Shown: positions 14,663 to 23,622, counted from the stretch's first letter. The stretch is DNA of 26,672 nucleotides from GWB2-37-7 sp049684915 (GCA_049684915.1 JBAVGO010000095.1:1-26672), one strand, 5' to 3'. Program-made: numbers and translations. The notes: generated from the sequence alone by a model not told the origin.

Positions 14663-14698
14663 CACAGCAATACTATACAGTAACCTAGCTTAGCTATG
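14663..14698. repeat. Palindromic repeat unit 3, internally deleted
   Basis: This short copy keeps the outer arms (cacagcaatac and gcttagctatg) but lacks the inner hairpin. The same TTGATTCATT spacer follows. A fourth, strongly degraded copy can be seen at about 14716-14780 (cagcaaagctta, ggttcatttatatgcctcgaa). Beyond it the DNA is AT-rich up to the chemoreceptor promoter. Confidence 0.7.
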
Positions 14699-14905
14699 TT
14701 GATTCATTTTTATTGCAGCAAAGCTTAATATCTATTGTACAGGTTCATTTATATGCCTCGAAATAACATTATATTGTAATCCATTATTACATTGTATATT
14801 TACATGTAACATACAAATACATTCTACTGCTTATACCATATAAATATATTATTTACATAGTCTAAAATTATATACCTCAAAATTTATTAATATTAAAAGA
14901 AAATT

Positions 14906-14934
14906 TTGTAACAATATGCAGGATTTTGTATTAT
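14906..14934 (+). promoter_or_regulatory. Sigma-A type promoter of chemoreceptor gene
   Basis: TTGTAA (14906-14911) and TATTAT (14929-14934) are separated by 17 bases, about 43 bases upstream of the ATG at 14977. No SigD-type motif was seen. Confidence 0.6.
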
Positions 14935-14976
14935 AATTATAGAATAACTAATTATAATATATAAGGAGGCTATTTA

Positions 14977-16446
14977 ATGGATGGGTTGGAAATTATATAC
15001 AAAAGAAATGTCCTAATGACTAAACTAACTTTTGGAATTGTTTTGTTTAGTCTAATTATGGATGCAGTAACTGGCATAAATCTAAGATTTTTTATTACAT
15101 TAGCATCTTTGGGAATTAGTATTTGCACGTTACAAACAGTATTAAATTTAAGTAAAAAGTTTAAGGTTTTCACAATGTATCTTACAATTATTGCAAATGC
15201 CTTAATCGCTTTTGTTCTAATTGTTCTATCCCCACATATGGGCATGTACCTTTTACTTTACTATTGTCTTGCGGCGGCGGCACTATATCAAAACTCTATT
15301 GCAATTTTAATTACAGGTGTTCTAGATATTTTTATGACTAACTATTTCTATTTCAAATTTGGTGCAGAGATGTTTCCCAATATAACAGTAGAAAGACTGA
15401 TAACCTATAATTTAGTTCTAGTTTTTGTTACAATATTGCTTATAGTTCAAAGTCGTTTTAGTCAAAAAATGCTGAAGGAATTTGATGACAATCAAATGGA
15501 AATACTTGAAGGTCATATTCAAACAGAAGGTATACTAGATGAATTGAAAAAATCTATATTGGTACTTAAAAATTACAGTGCTCATTTAAAAGAAAATTTA
15601 AAAGTAACCACTGGTATTTCAAAAGAGCTTACAACCGCCTTCTCTGAGATATCACAGGGTATAGAAAATCAGTCTATCAGTATTGTTGATATCAGTAACG
15701 ACATGCATGGAGTTGATGGTGGAGTACATACTATGGCTCAAGCCGTACTACAAATGAGCAGCATATCTGATGTCACAACAGAAATCACCAATAAAGGAAA
15801 TGAACAAATAAATGTGCTTTCCGATGAAATGAATAATGTAAGCTTAATTATAAGTAATACCGCTGTCTTAATGGACAAGTTGAATCAACAGGCTCAAAAA
15901 GTAGGAAGCATAGCAGATACAATCAATGCAATTGCTGAACAAACAAATCTGTTGGCACTGAATGCAGCTATAGAAGCTGCTAGAGCAGGCGACCACGGAA
16001 AAGGCTTTGCAGTAGTTGCTGATGAGGTAAGAAAGCTGGCGGAGGGTTCACGACAATCAACACAAGAGATTTCAAATATATTAAAGGATATTCAGACACA
16101 ATCTCTTCAAGTTGCAAAAGAAGTAAATATTGGCCTTACTGCAGTAGAATCAAGCAAACACGCAACCGAAAACGTAGAGGGTATATTTAAACAGATTATG
16201 TCAAATACAAAGGATGTACAATCCAAAGCTAACAGTGTAAATGATTTGGTTCAACAGCTTCAACAATCCTCCAATAACATAGTTGGAGAGATTACCTCAA
16301 TTTCTAGCATAACTGAGCAAAGCACTGCTTCAGTAGAAGAGGTACTTGCAAGTATGGAAGAACAAGATAAACAAATATACAGTATAGAAGAAAGCTTTAA
16401 GGAATTGGAATCAATGACTAAAGGCCTGGAGAACCTTACAAAATAG
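14977..16446 (+). CDS. Membrane methyl-accepting chemotaxis protein
   Basis: The 489-residue receptor has a hydrophobic N-terminal half (about 13-165) with several membrane helices (LTFGIVLFSLIMDAV, FFITLASLGISICTL, LTIIANALIAFVLIVL, LLYYCLAAAALY, LVLVFVTILLIV) and no large extracellular loop, so it may sense something in or near the membrane. No clear HAMP domain is seen. A coiled coil leads to the signalling tip IAEQTNLLALNAAIEAARAG with GKGFAVVADEVRKLAE at about 320-360, which binds CheA/CheW; the C-terminal part repeats SSITEQSTASVEEVLASMEE-type methylation helices. AAGGAGG precedes the ATG. It is the first plus-strand gene and is divergent from the peroxiredoxin. Confidence 0.93.
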   Translation: MDGLEIIYKRNVLMTKLTFGIVLFSLIMDAVTGINLRFFITLASLGISICTLQTVLNLSKKFKVFTMYLTIIANALIAFVLIVLSPHMGMYLLLYYCLAAAALYQNSIAILITGVLDIFMTNYFYFKFGAEMFPNITVERLITYNLVLVFVTILLIVQSRFSQKMLKEFDDNQMEILEGHIQTEGILDELKKSILVLKNYSAHLKENLKVTTGISKELTTAFSEISQGIENQSISIVDISNDMHGVDGGVHTMAQAVLQMSSISDVTTEITNKGNEQINVLSDEMNNVSLIISNTAVLMDKLNQQAQKVGSIADTINAIAEQTNLLALNAAIEAARAGDHGKGFAVVADEVRKLAEGSRQSTQEISNILKDIQTQSLQVAKEVNIGLTAVESSKHATENVEGIFKQIMSNTKDVQSKANSVNDLVQQLQQSSNNIVGEITSISSITEQSTASVEEVLASMEEQDKQIYSIEESFKELESMTKGLENLTK

Positions 16447-16454
16447 AATAAAAC

Positions 16455-16483
16455 AAGGGTTGTGTAATACCGCAACCCTTTTT
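16455..16483. terminator. Bidirectional terminator
   Basis: Arms aagggttg (16455-16462) and caaccctt (16473-16480) with TTTTT on the plus strand and TTGTTTTATT on the minus strand. It lies between the convergent chemoreceptor and HutD-like genes and serves both. Confidence 0.85.
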
Positions 16484-17089
16484 CTATCTAAATATATTTG
16501 CTGTAATTATATCAGAAGCTACTCCTGCTAAAACTTGCATTGTAATATCAACATTATCCTCGTACTGATACTGTATTGTAAGCAATTCCCCTTCTTCCAG
16601 CAGTATTTCCCTCCCATCAACACTCACACTTATATCTCCTTTATAACAATAACAAGCATAAAACCTATTAGCATCATCCTTATCCAGCTTAATCTTTAAC
16701 GGTTCCTCACAAGTTACTTTATAGTACTTAAGACTTCCTTTCATACCTTCCTTTACCATTAAGTTAAAATCTCTTGCACTTCCATAACTAGTAGTATCCC
16801 AAGCTCCTTCGAAGTTGTCCTGCTGATATTGCTTCAGAACTGCATAATTATGCTCATTATGTACTAACTTTAATTCTCCATCTAGTACCATTAGATATCT
16901 ATCAAAACCTGGAAGCTTTGTAAAGGTGGACTCTTCAAGCTCAACGATCGCAGTACTTAATCTCCATATAAAATCTCTATCCTTATAGCTTGCACTCTCT
17001 GGATATATAGCCAGCTGTGTAGTCGTACCCCCAGCCCATTTGTTTGTCGCTTGCTGTTCTTTACTAATTACTTTTATATTTTGTATCAT
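16484..17089 (-). CDS. HutD/Ves family cupin-like protein
   Basis: The 201-residue protein matches the HutD/Ves family: an N-terminal KWAGGTTTQLAIYPES (usually W-x-GGxTxE), then DFIWRLSTAIVELEESTFTKLPGFDRYLMVLDGELKL, the standard core, and a second cupin half with ISVSVDGREILLEEGELLTI. Ves and HutD proteins are linked to cold response and histidine use in other bacteria, but the biochemical role is unclear. No hut genes are nearby here. A GGAGG site lies upstream of the ATG. It ends at the bidirectional terminator and is preceded by the hairpin at 17156-17193. Confidence 0.8.
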   Translation of the reverse strand: MIQNIKVISKEQQATNKWAGGTTTQLAIYPESASYKDRDFIWRLSTAIVELEESTFTKLPGFDRYLMVLDGELKLVHNEHNYAVLKQYQQDNFEGAWDTTSYGSARDFNLMVKEGMKGSLKYYKVTCEEPLKIKLDKDDANRFYACYCYKGDISVSVDGREILLEEGELLTIQYQYEDNVDITMQVLAGVASDIITANIFR

Positions 17090-17155
17090 ACTTGTCCTCC
17101 TAGATATTTATAGTATGATTTTACTGCAATCCTTCTGCATAAACAATATTTGAAT

Positions 17156-17193
17156 TTAACAAACGATGCAGCTCAAGCTGCATCGTTTGTTAA
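17156..17193 (-). terminator. 18-bp perfect hairpin after DUF4397 gene
   Basis: Arms ttaacaaacgatgcagct (17156-17173) and its exact complement (17176-17193) leave only two bases between them. It lies 47 bases behind the DUF4397 gene stop and upstream of HutD. The following T-tract is weak (TTAAATT), so it may stop transcription inefficiently or stabilise the mRNA end. Confidence 0.55.
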
Positions 17194-17239
17194 CGAATAA
17201 AACCATTTATTCTATTAGTGCTTTATATAGAAATCTTTT

Positions 17240-17893
17240 TTATACCTGCAAATAAGTACTTCCGTCTAGAGGTATCAGTACCTGTAGTGATGGTTTTCCA
17301 GTTGTCAGTCCTACAAGATATACTGTATATATTTTCCCTGGCTTAAAATTTATATTTGGCACAGTCAATATAACATTGTTTGTACCAAATGTCCTTGCTT
17401 GAAGTTCATACTTGCCAGGCTTAATTGGTATATATGACGCAATTTCCTTGTATTCAATATCATTAAAAAGCTTTGTACCGTCTGGTAATGTTATATCCAC
17501 ATTTGGTGCATCGGGGGATAAGTGTACAAACCTTATGAAGGTTTCGTCGGGTAGCCTTTTTATCGGAGGCTCCGGAACTAATGTCAAACCTATCTCTGCA
17601 AGCCTTCCAGTAGCTGCTATAGTAAATATTGAGCTTGGTGGTATATTTATATTTGTGTCTATTACAGGGTTTATTTTCGTTCCTGTAGGATAAACCTTCA
17701 CATTGTATAGACCTCCTACTATAGGAATGTATGGTGAAAACTCCTTATAAATCACATCTCTTGCTATTAGATTTTCATTTACATAGATATCAACGCCAGG
17801 TGCATCAGGAGATGAATGAAGCACTCTAATATATGAGGACATCGGTGCCACCCTGCTTTGCTTTTCATAAGGATACCAAGTTTGATTATACAT
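17240..17893 (-). CDS. Tandem DUF4397 repeat protein
   Basis: The 217-residue protein consists of two DUF4397 repeats: YIRVLHSSPDAPGVDIYVNE at about 18-105 and FIRFVHLSPDAPNVDITLPD at about 115-210, each with an FxPYIPIxxGxYxVxV-type strand. The family is common in secreted or cell-surface proteins of Firmicutes. Here there is no signal peptide; residues 1-15 (MYNQTWYPYEKQSR) are hydrophilic. I chose the ATG at 17893 because GAGGTG precedes it; an in-frame GTG at 17902 lies in that site. Function unknown. A hairpin (17912-17946) separates it from the YitT gene upstream. Confidence 0.85.
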   Translation of the reverse strand: MYNQTWYPYEKQSRVAPMSSYIRVLHSSPDAPGVDIYVNENLIARDVIYKEFSPYIPIVGGLYNVKVYPTGTKINPVIDTNINIPPSSIFTIAATGRLAEIGLTLVPEPPIKRLPDETFIRFVHLSPDAPNVDITLPDGTKLFNDIEYKEIASYIPIKPGKYELQARTFGTNNVILTVPNINFKPGKIYTVYLVGLTTGKPSLQVLIPLDGSTYLQV

Positions 17894-17911
17894 TTTAATC
17901 ACCTCTTTAAA

Positions 17912-17946
17912 TAATCACAATCCACTACATCATATGATTGTGATTA
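17912..17946 (-). terminator. 11-bp hairpin between YitT and DUF4397 genes
   Basis: Arms taatcacaatc (17912-17922) and gattgtgatta (17936-17946) pair perfectly around 13 bases. On the minus strand a TTTAAAG follows, so there is no strong T-run. It lies 41 bases behind the YitT stop and 19 bases before the DUF4397 start, so it may attenuate or separate the two messages. Confidence 0.45.
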
Positions 17947-17987
17947 CCTAGAAGTGACAAAAATATAAACATTACATTTGTCAAAGC

Positions 17988-18842
17988 CTATGAATTGCTT
18001 ATATCCTTAAAGCCCTCTCCTAAGGTTTCATGTGCATCAACGATTGTCATAAATGCCCTTTTATCAATTCCACTTACAAAGTTTTTCAATCTAACTACTT
18101 CTTTTCTACCTATTGTAGTTGTTATAATCTCCTTCTCTTCTTCCGTAAAAGCTCCCTTTGCACTATAAACTGTTGCACCTCTTTCCAAATCATTTAAAAT
18201 AAATCTCTTTATTTCCTCAGTTTTTGAACTGATTATCATTACCTGCTTACTGATATTTAAGCCCTCTATTACAGTATCTATAACAAAACCGTTCATTACG
18301 ACCCCCAATAAAGCATACATACCAGTTCTTACATCAAAAGCTATTGCAGCAAGCAAAGTAATTACAAAATCAGATAAAAGAAGAGACTTGCCAATATCAA
18401 CATGTAAATATTTATTTATCATCTTTGCGATAATATCTGTGCCACCTGTAGATGCATTTTGATTAAAAATTATACCCATACCAATAGCTGATATTAAAAT
18501 GCCAAAAATCAACTCAATTAAAATGTCCCCTGTTAATGGCTTATATATTGGCATTATCCTCTCAAACAGCCAAATCATACCTGATAGGCTTAAGCTTGAA
18601 TAAATGGTTTTTGTTCCAAAGCCAGAACCCAAAATAACAATTGCAATAATAAAAAGGATAATGTTCATAACTAACATCATAAGTCCTATAGGCAAGTCTG
18701 GAATATACCTTCCCATGACCATTGCCAGACCGCTGACGCCTCCTGCTGCCAGATTATTGGGTACCAAGAAGTAATATATCCCTATAGCTACAAGGACACT
18801 TCCTAGAGTTATCAATAAATATTCCTTTATTTTTTTATTCAT
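17988..18842 (-). CDS. YitT family membrane protein
   Basis: The 284-residue protein has five or six membrane helices in the first 200 residues (LLITLGSVLVAIGIYYFLVP, GLMMLVMNIILFIIAIVI, LIELIFGILISAIGMGIIF, SLLLSDFVITLLAAIAFD, MYALLGVVMNGFVIDTVI), the family motif NLAAGGVSGLA and QNASTGGTDIIA, and a C-terminal DUF2179 domain (VMIISSKTEEIKRFI, RGATVYSAKGAFT, VDAHETLGEGF). The transported or sensed molecule is not known. I chose the ATG at 18842 because GAGGTG lies just before it; a GTG start four codons upstream would overlap this site. It is divergent from the DUF2935 gene. Confidence 0.92.
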   Translation of the reverse strand: MNKKIKEYLLITLGSVLVAIGIYYFLVPNNLAAGGVSGLAMVMGRYIPDLPIGLMMLVMNIILFIIAIVILGSGFGTKTIYSSLSLSGMIWLFERIMPIYKPLTGDILIELIFGILISAIGMGIIFNQNASTGGTDIIAKMINKYLHVDIGKSLLLSDFVITLLAAIAFDVRTGMYALLGVVMNGFVIDTVIEGLNISKQVMIISSKTEEIKRFILNDLERGATVYSAKGAFTEEEKEIITTTIGRKEVVRLKNFVSGIDKRAFMTIVDAHETLGEGFKDISNS

Positions 18843-18974
18843 AATACACCTCACATTAACAATTATACTTTCAAATTTTTTAATAAGTCTTTATACTCTA
18901 TTATTTTACCACTCATAATAATATAGTATCATATTTTATAAATACTAAATAAAATTTATAAAAATTATCCCCAT

Positions 18975-19003
18975 TTCAAGAGAATTGCATATATTGGTAT
19001 AAA
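18975..19003 (+). promoter_or_regulatory. Promoter of DUF2935 gene
   Basis: An extended -10 (TGG-TATAAA, 18998-19003) and a weak -35 TTCAAG (18975-18980) are 17 bases apart, 45 bases upstream of the ATG at 19048. Confidence 0.5.
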
Positions 19004-19047
19004 TGACCGTTTTCTATCTATAAGTCTATTTATGGGAGGTCCGATTA

Positions 19048-19914
19048 ATGCCCAACGAACTTTCATGCATTTTGCCAAATGCACTCTTAGATGAAATGAG
19101 TGTATGGATGCCTATTTTATCCGAACACTTAAAGCTGCACAGGGGAGGACTGGATATAAGTATCAAACAAGACTGCATTTTTAGAAACCTCGATAACTCA
19201 GCAAGACAAATTGACTATCTTACATCTATGGTTTTATCTGCCAATACCATAAATCCTAACATCCAAAAAGACCGCACAAATCTAATACTACCTCAGGTTA
19301 CTGTAGTAAGAGATATAAAGGAATTTATGTATCAAGGCATTAAAGCCTGTGAGATACTGTCTATTATACCTCCTGAGCAAGCAGAACATATGAGGAGAGA
19401 AACCGACAGATTTATAGGTATAATTGGCGGTCCAAAGCCAACCAGAGGCCAATTAGGCATACCAAGCCCAAAGGGAGATAAAAAAGTACTTAGTGTTCCG
19501 AGACTCATGCTTGCTGATTTACCTGACAAGGCAAGATTTACTGCCTTATTAGAAGAAATTATGTTCTTCTCTCATATAAATGAAGAACATGCACACATTG
19601 CTGCGATGACTGCAAAACCAGAAATACAAGAAAAGCTTACTAGAAAAGCCAAGGAATTTGAAAAGCTCTTTAATGAAAACCTGCATAAAGCAAAAGCTAT
19701 AGAAGAAAGAGGAAAGGGCTTAGAAAGATTAATAAGTGAAACAATTAAGCTAATGAAGGATTTTAAGAGCTTCGGTATGGCTCTTCTTGAAAGTGTAGAG
19801 AACTGCTCATTGCCTGGTCATCAAACAAACACATGGCCATCACTTTATGACCACGTGCTACGTGAAGGAGACTATTTTGTTGAACTACTTATGTTAGGAT
19901 CTAAAAATCTCTAA
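19048..19914 (+). CDS. DUF2935 family protein
   Basis: The 288-residue protein is helical throughout with two similar halves: a first helical bundle at about 10-135 (SEHLKLHRGGLD, DNSARQIDYL) and a second at about 170-285 (LEEIMFFSHINEEHAHIAA, LPGHQTNTWPSLYDHVLREGDYFVELL). DUF2935 proteins are common in Bacilli and Clostridia. The E-x-x-H pairs (FFSHINEEHAHI, DHVLRE) recall ferritin-like metal sites, which is inference. GGGAGGT precedes the ATG. It is followed by a hairpin and a LysM gene on the same strand. Function unknown. Confidence 0.85.
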   Translation: MPNELSCILPNALLDEMSVWMPILSEHLKLHRGGLDISIKQDCIFRNLDNSARQIDYLTSMVLSANTINPNIQKDRTNLILPQVTVVRDIKEFMYQGIKACEILSIIPPEQAEHMRRETDRFIGIIGGPKPTRGQLGIPSPKGDKKVLSVPRLMLADLPDKARFTALLEEIMFFSHINEEHAHIAAMTAKPEIQEKLTRKAKEFEKLFNENLHKAKAIEERGKGLERLISETIKLMKDFKSFGMALLESVENCSLPGHQTNTWPSLYDHVLREGDYFVELLMLGSKNL

Positions 19915-19920
19915 CTCCAT

Positions 19921-19942
19921 GACTCGCTCTTATCGGCGAGTC
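19921..19942 (+). terminator. Hairpin after DUF2935 gene
   Basis: Arms gactcgc (19921-19927) and gcgagtc (19936-19942) pair perfectly; AAATTTAT follows, so the T-run is weak. It lies seven bases behind the stop codon. Confidence 0.55.
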
Positions 19943-20036
19943 AAATTTATGTAAATTACATATTAAAGTAAAAGCATTAATAATAGAAATTCCTATGAAT
20001 ATACTATAATACTATTAATTTTATGAGGTGAACGTA

Positions 20037-20777
20037 ATGTTAAACCCGGCTGAAACTGTTCCTTATATGATTCAAGCCAATGATACCTTCTATAAAATCA
20101 GTAAAAACTTTCATGTCACCTTAGATGATTTAGTAGAAGCAAATCCTGAGATAAATCCTGACATTTTGAAAATAGGTCAAGTTATTAATATACCATTGGC
20201 ACCACCACCTTTCAACTGTCCATCAACTTCAGAGGTCTATACCATTCAACAGGGCGACACCATCTATAAGCTTGCTCAAAAATATAAAATAAAGCTTAGC
20301 ACATTTATAAAATCAAACCCTCACATAAACCCCGAGGCTCCTCTTCAAGGTCAATCAGTTTATATAACTAGGCAATGCAATACCTACATCAGTGAAACTT
20401 ATAAAATAGAGTTCAAATATCCTATAAGATGGGCGAAAATAAACGATTCTTTCTATGAAGGTTTAGATGGCTTCTTCAAGGTTTTAGCACTTAATTCAGA
20501 CGCCACCCTTGAGGATATTTGTGAGACAGAAGCTTACCATAAACTAAAGCCCTATGGCTCTCTTCCTGAAATATTAAAAATCACAATATTGGACCGACAG
20601 GCTTGTTTAATTATACCTTCATCAGATCAGCCTAAAGAAATGAATGGTCAAGCAGCTATGGTTATTCAATATCTTGTACCTATATTAATTAATAATGCAG
20701 AGTACAATCACTTGATGCTTTGGACTGACAGCTTGCATATAAAGGACATTATAGAATCGCTTATATTGAAGGATTAA
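20037..20777 (+). CDS. Double LysM domain protein
   Basis: The 246-residue protein has two LysM domains, which bind peptidoglycan or chitin: about residues 10-55 (YMIQANDTFYKISKNFHV, ANPEINPDILKIGQVINIP) and about 68-115 (YTIQQGDTIYKLAQKYKI, LQGQSVYI). The C-terminal 130 residues (YKIEFKYPIRWAKIND, FFKVLALNSDATLED, LMLWTDSLHIKDIIESL) are not recognised and resemble PsbP-like or surface-associated domains of spore proteins. There is no signal peptide, as in several spore-coat LysM proteins. I chose the ATG at 20037 behind GAGGTG; the GTG at 20028 is within that site. Confidence 0.85.
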   Translation: MLNPAETVPYMIQANDTFYKISKNFHVTLDDLVEANPEINPDILKIGQVINIPLAPPPFNCPSTSEVYTIQQGDTIYKLAQKYKIKLSTFIKSNPHINPEAPLQGQSVYITRQCNTYISETYKIEFKYPIRWAKINDSFYEGLDGFFKVLALNSDATLEDICETEAYHKLKPYGSLPEILKITILDRQACLIIPSSDQPKEMNGQAAMVIQYLVPILINNAEYNHLMLWTDSLHIKDIIESLILKD

Positions 20778-20872
20778 GCTTCTAACCCTCGCTGTTACCT
20801 ATGAATTAGTATGTGCCTATAGGAAATAATTAAATAAGAGCATAGTATAAAAAACTTTAAAGGGGTGCAAAA

Positions 20873-21406
20873 ATGAATAAAAGTTATATCTTTAAAAAAG
20901 AACTACTAGGCTTTTTCATTATCACCATTGTAGGTTTCTTACTCCATTTCTGCTTTGAGTGGAGCGGAAGCTCCAAGCCTTTAGCCCTGTTTTGTGCAGT
21001 CAACGAAAGTGTATGGGAGCATCTGAAAATAGGATTTTGGCCTGCTTTCTTTTTTGCTTTGTATGAATACTTTGTATTTGGTCGAAAAAAAGACAATTTC
21101 TTAGTTGCAAAAACTGTTGCCCTATATGTCATTCCCTTCACAATAGCTATTGTATTTTATCTGGTTAAAGCTATTACAGGACATCATTACTTTTGGCTGG
21201 ACATCTCCTTGTTTGTTATTGCCATCGCTCTTTCTCAAATTGTAAGCTATAGAATTATTACAAGTGCAAAAAATTACAGCAGATATAATAGACTTTCACT
21301 AATATTGTTGGTCATTTTGATTGCAGCTTTTAGCCTGTTCACCTATTTTCCTCCCAAGCTGGAGCTTTTCAAGGATACGACAACAAATACCTACGGAATA
21401 AACTAG
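20873..21406 (+). CDS. DUF6512-like membrane protein
   Basis: The 177-residue protein has five likely membrane helices (FFIITIVGFLLHFCFEW, FWPAFFFALYEYFVF, ALYVIPFTIAIVFYLV, WLDISLFVIAIALSQIV, LSLILLVILIAAFSLFTYF). The segment AVNESVWEHLKIGFWP and the Y-F-P-P-P/KLELF end are what I recall from the DUF6512 family of clostridial membrane proteins. The ATG at 20873 has AAAGGGG. It is downstream of the LysM gene; a terminator (21419-21459) follows. Function unknown. Confidence 0.75.
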   Translation: MNKSYIFKKELLGFFIITIVGFLLHFCFEWSGSSKPLALFCAVNESVWEHLKIGFWPAFFFALYEYFVFGRKKDNFLVAKTVALYVIPFTIAIVFYLVKAITGHHYFWLDISLFVIAIALSQIVSYRIITSAKNYSRYNRLSLILLVILIAAFSLFTYFPPKLELFKDTTTNTYGIN

Positions 21407-21418
21407 GTGTCATCACTT

Positions 21419-21459
21419 AAATAAAGCAGATCAAAGTAAAACTTCGACCTGCTTTATTT
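21419..21459. terminator. Bidirectional terminator
   Basis: Arms aaataaagcag (21419-21429) and ctgctttattt (21449-21459) form an 11-bp stem with T-rich flanks on both strands. It lies between the convergent DUF6512-like gene and the SLH-GH18 gene. Confidence 0.75.
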
Positions 21460-21464
21460 CTTAT

Positions 21465-23513
21465 TTATTTTAAATTATCATTAATTACTTCCCAAATCTG
21501 TGGCTTTTCAAAACCCATTCTCCAGGATGCAACCCCTGCCAAGTCATACATATTTGCAATTTCAACCCTAAGCTTTATTGAGGCTTCATCCTCCATCCAT
21601 ATCTTGTAAACAGCCCCGTCCTTCTTGTATGTGACAAAATATTGCCCGCTTACAGCATCCCATGTCCTAGCTGCATTATTCTCTGCTACCAATCTCTCAG
21701 CTGTTTGCATGGAGACTGCACTAGAAGTAACTACTAACTTTCCATTTGCATCATAAGCTTCCTTCCAAACTCTAGTGTAATAAGGCATACCAAGAAGAAG
21801 TTTGTTGTTTGGAACCTCAAGCAATACCTTTTTCAAATTATCCTCTACCCATTTAAGCTGAGAAACCGAACCACTTACAGGACTACCTGTCCAATACTGG
21901 TCATAAGCCATTAAGGCAATGTAATCAGATACTTGTGCCAAGGCTTCTCTATCATAACAGGAAGACCAATCAGAATTATATGCTATAACAGTTACATCCA
22001 CAGACAAGGTTATTCCAAGTGGCTTTGTCTTCTGATACAGTTCTCCTACAAATTTTGTAAACAAAGCTTTATCACTGGTGTACATATATTCAAAGTCAAT
22101 ATTTAGTCCATCTAAATTATAATACTTTGCATATTTTATTAGATTATCAACTGCATTCTTTCTTGCTGTCTCGTTATTTAGCATTTTTGAAGTCAAAGCC
22201 CTATTAAAGTCGTTGCCTACTAAAGCCCAAACCTTATATCCATTTTTGTGAGCCCAGTTTGTATAATCAAGGCTAGCTATGTTTGCAAAATCTCCATTAA
22301 CACTACTAAGTGTAAACCAGGTAGGTGATATAACGTCCAAACCCTCTATCTTCGCTGTTCCAGACATATTTGAACTACTATTATAAAGGTTGTGCCATGT
22401 TAGATTTATCTTTTCACTTTCCTCGACAATTACTTCGTTAAGTATACTATATAGCACAGATGAGTCATATACCGTCCACTTGCCTTTATCTCTTTTCATA
22501 TATAGCTTGCGAGTTATCTTGTACTCTCTGTTCGCACCTTCAACTGTGGCACTAGTCATATTATAGCTAATGATAGCCTCAGTGAGATATTTCGACTTAT
22601 AGCTTATGAAAGTAAAAGAATTTGACATGCTTCTGTTTAGATTGATATTCTGTAGCTTCAAGCTGCTTATAATGCTATCTCTCTTTATATTTTGATTCTG
22701 CTCTTTACCAATTGAAAAAAGCATAATATCCTCTGTATTAAAAGTACCTTGAATTGGATTTGTCATACGACTTTTTTCATAGTTTTCTGCAAAAGCAGTT
22801 ATTCCACTATCTTCTTGTATATCTTCCGGGCTTTTCAAATCCAAGATTCTCTGAATAACTACCGCTGCTTCAGCTCTTGTAGCACCATTATAAGGCTTGA
22901 AGCTACCATCAGGCATCCCTCTTATAATATCAAGTGAAGTTACTATATTAATACTGTCCAGATACTTATAAGCAGCATTTAAATCCTTAAAGCTTTTGCT
23001 TTGTGATGTCAAAGGTATATCCCGTACAGCCTTGGCCGCAATAACAGCCATATCTTCTCTTGTAATATTTTTGGCAGGATACATCACGCTTTGATTGAAG
23101 GCGTCCAGTAATCCCATACTCTTTGCCGCAGCAATATATTGACTGCTCCAGCGACCAACCTCAACATCTTGGTAGCTCTGTACGTATGTATCCGTCAAAG
23201 GCAAATCAATTGCTCTAGCAAGCATTACGATGAACTCTTCTCTAGTCAAGGTTTTATCCGGTCTCATACTTCCATCAGGAAAGCCCTTCAATATCTCCAT
23301 GTAGCTAAGCTTTAAAATACCTTCTCTTGCCCAATGTCCTGTTATATCGCTATATGCGTAGCTTTTATCCGTAACACTTATTAATTTTTCATTTTGTGTC
23401 AGCTTGTCCACCGAAATCATATCTGCGTATGCAATCCCAACAAAGCTAAAGATATTGAATAATATAGCCATAGCTAATACAACTGACATAATGCTAATGT
23501 TAGCTTTCTTCAT
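21465..23513 (-). CDS. SLH-domain cell-wall glycosidase (GH18)
   Basis: The 682-residue protein has a signal peptide (about 1-30, cut after AYA), three S-layer homology domains at about 50-235 (GHWAREGILKLSYMEILKG, WSSQYIAAAKSMGLLDA, YKYLDSINIV; each with FxPDGxxxRE/RAE-type motifs), a linker with a small beta domain at about 240-360, and a GH18 domain at about 370-682. The catalytic motif LDGLNIDFEY places the acid/base Glu at about residue 475. The N in place of an Asp in DGxDxDxE is seen in YaaH/SleL-type spore and wall enzymes, so an N-acetylglucosaminidase role on peptidoglycan is likely. The ATG at 23513 follows GGAGAGGTG; the ATG at 23537 would swallow that site. It is anchored to the wall by SLH domains. 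Confidence 0.93.
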   Translation of the reverse strand: MKKANISIMSVVLAMAILFNIFSFVGIAYADMISVDKLTQNEKLISVTDKSYAYSDITGHWAREGILKLSYMEILKGFPDGSMRPDKTLTREEFIVMLARAIDLPLTDTYVQSYQDVEVGRWSSQYIAAAKSMGLLDAFNQSVMYPAKNITREDMAVIAAKAVRDIPLTSQSKSFKDLNAAYKYLDSINIVTSLDIIRGMPDGSFKPYNGATRAEAAVVIQRILDLKSPEDIQEDSGITAFAENYEKSRMTNPIQGTFNTEDIMLFSIGKEQNQNIKRDSIISSLKLQNINLNRSMSNSFTFISYKSKYLTEAIISYNMTSATVEGANREYKITRKLYMKRDKGKWTVYDSSVLYSILNEVIVEESEKINLTWHNLYNSSSNMSGTAKIEGLDVISPTWFTLSSVNGDFANIASLDYTNWAHKNGYKVWALVGNDFNRALTSKMLNNETARKNAVDNLIKYAKYYNLDGLNIDFEYMYTSDKALFTKFVGELYQKTKPLGITLSVDVTVIAYNSDWSSCYDREALAQVSDYIALMAYDQYWTGSPVSGSVSQLKWVEDNLKKVLLEVPNNKLLLGMPYYTRVWKEAYDANGKLVVTSSAVSMQTAERLVAENNAARTWDAVSGQYFVTYKKDGAVYKIWMEDEASIKLRVEIANMYDLAGVASWRMGFEKPQIWEVINDNLK

Positions 23514-23598
23514 ACATTTCACCTCTCCAATAAACATTATAACATTATGTTAACTAGATTTGAATTGCTAATTATTGGCGATTTAAGCTTTTATGCAT

Positions 23599-23622
23599 AA
23601 AAAAACCGACCAATAAGGTCGG
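23599..23622 (-). terminator. Terminator after ECF S-component gene
   Basis: Arms ccgacc (23606-23611) and ggtcgg (23617-23622) with a five-base loop, followed on the minus strand by seven T residues (23599-23605). It lies upstream of the SLH-GH18 gene and separates the two. Confidence 0.85.

Noticed and set aside
14460..14780. CRISPR array
   Set aside because: The long units are themselves palindromic and the short spacers are identical rather than unique; there are no cas genes.
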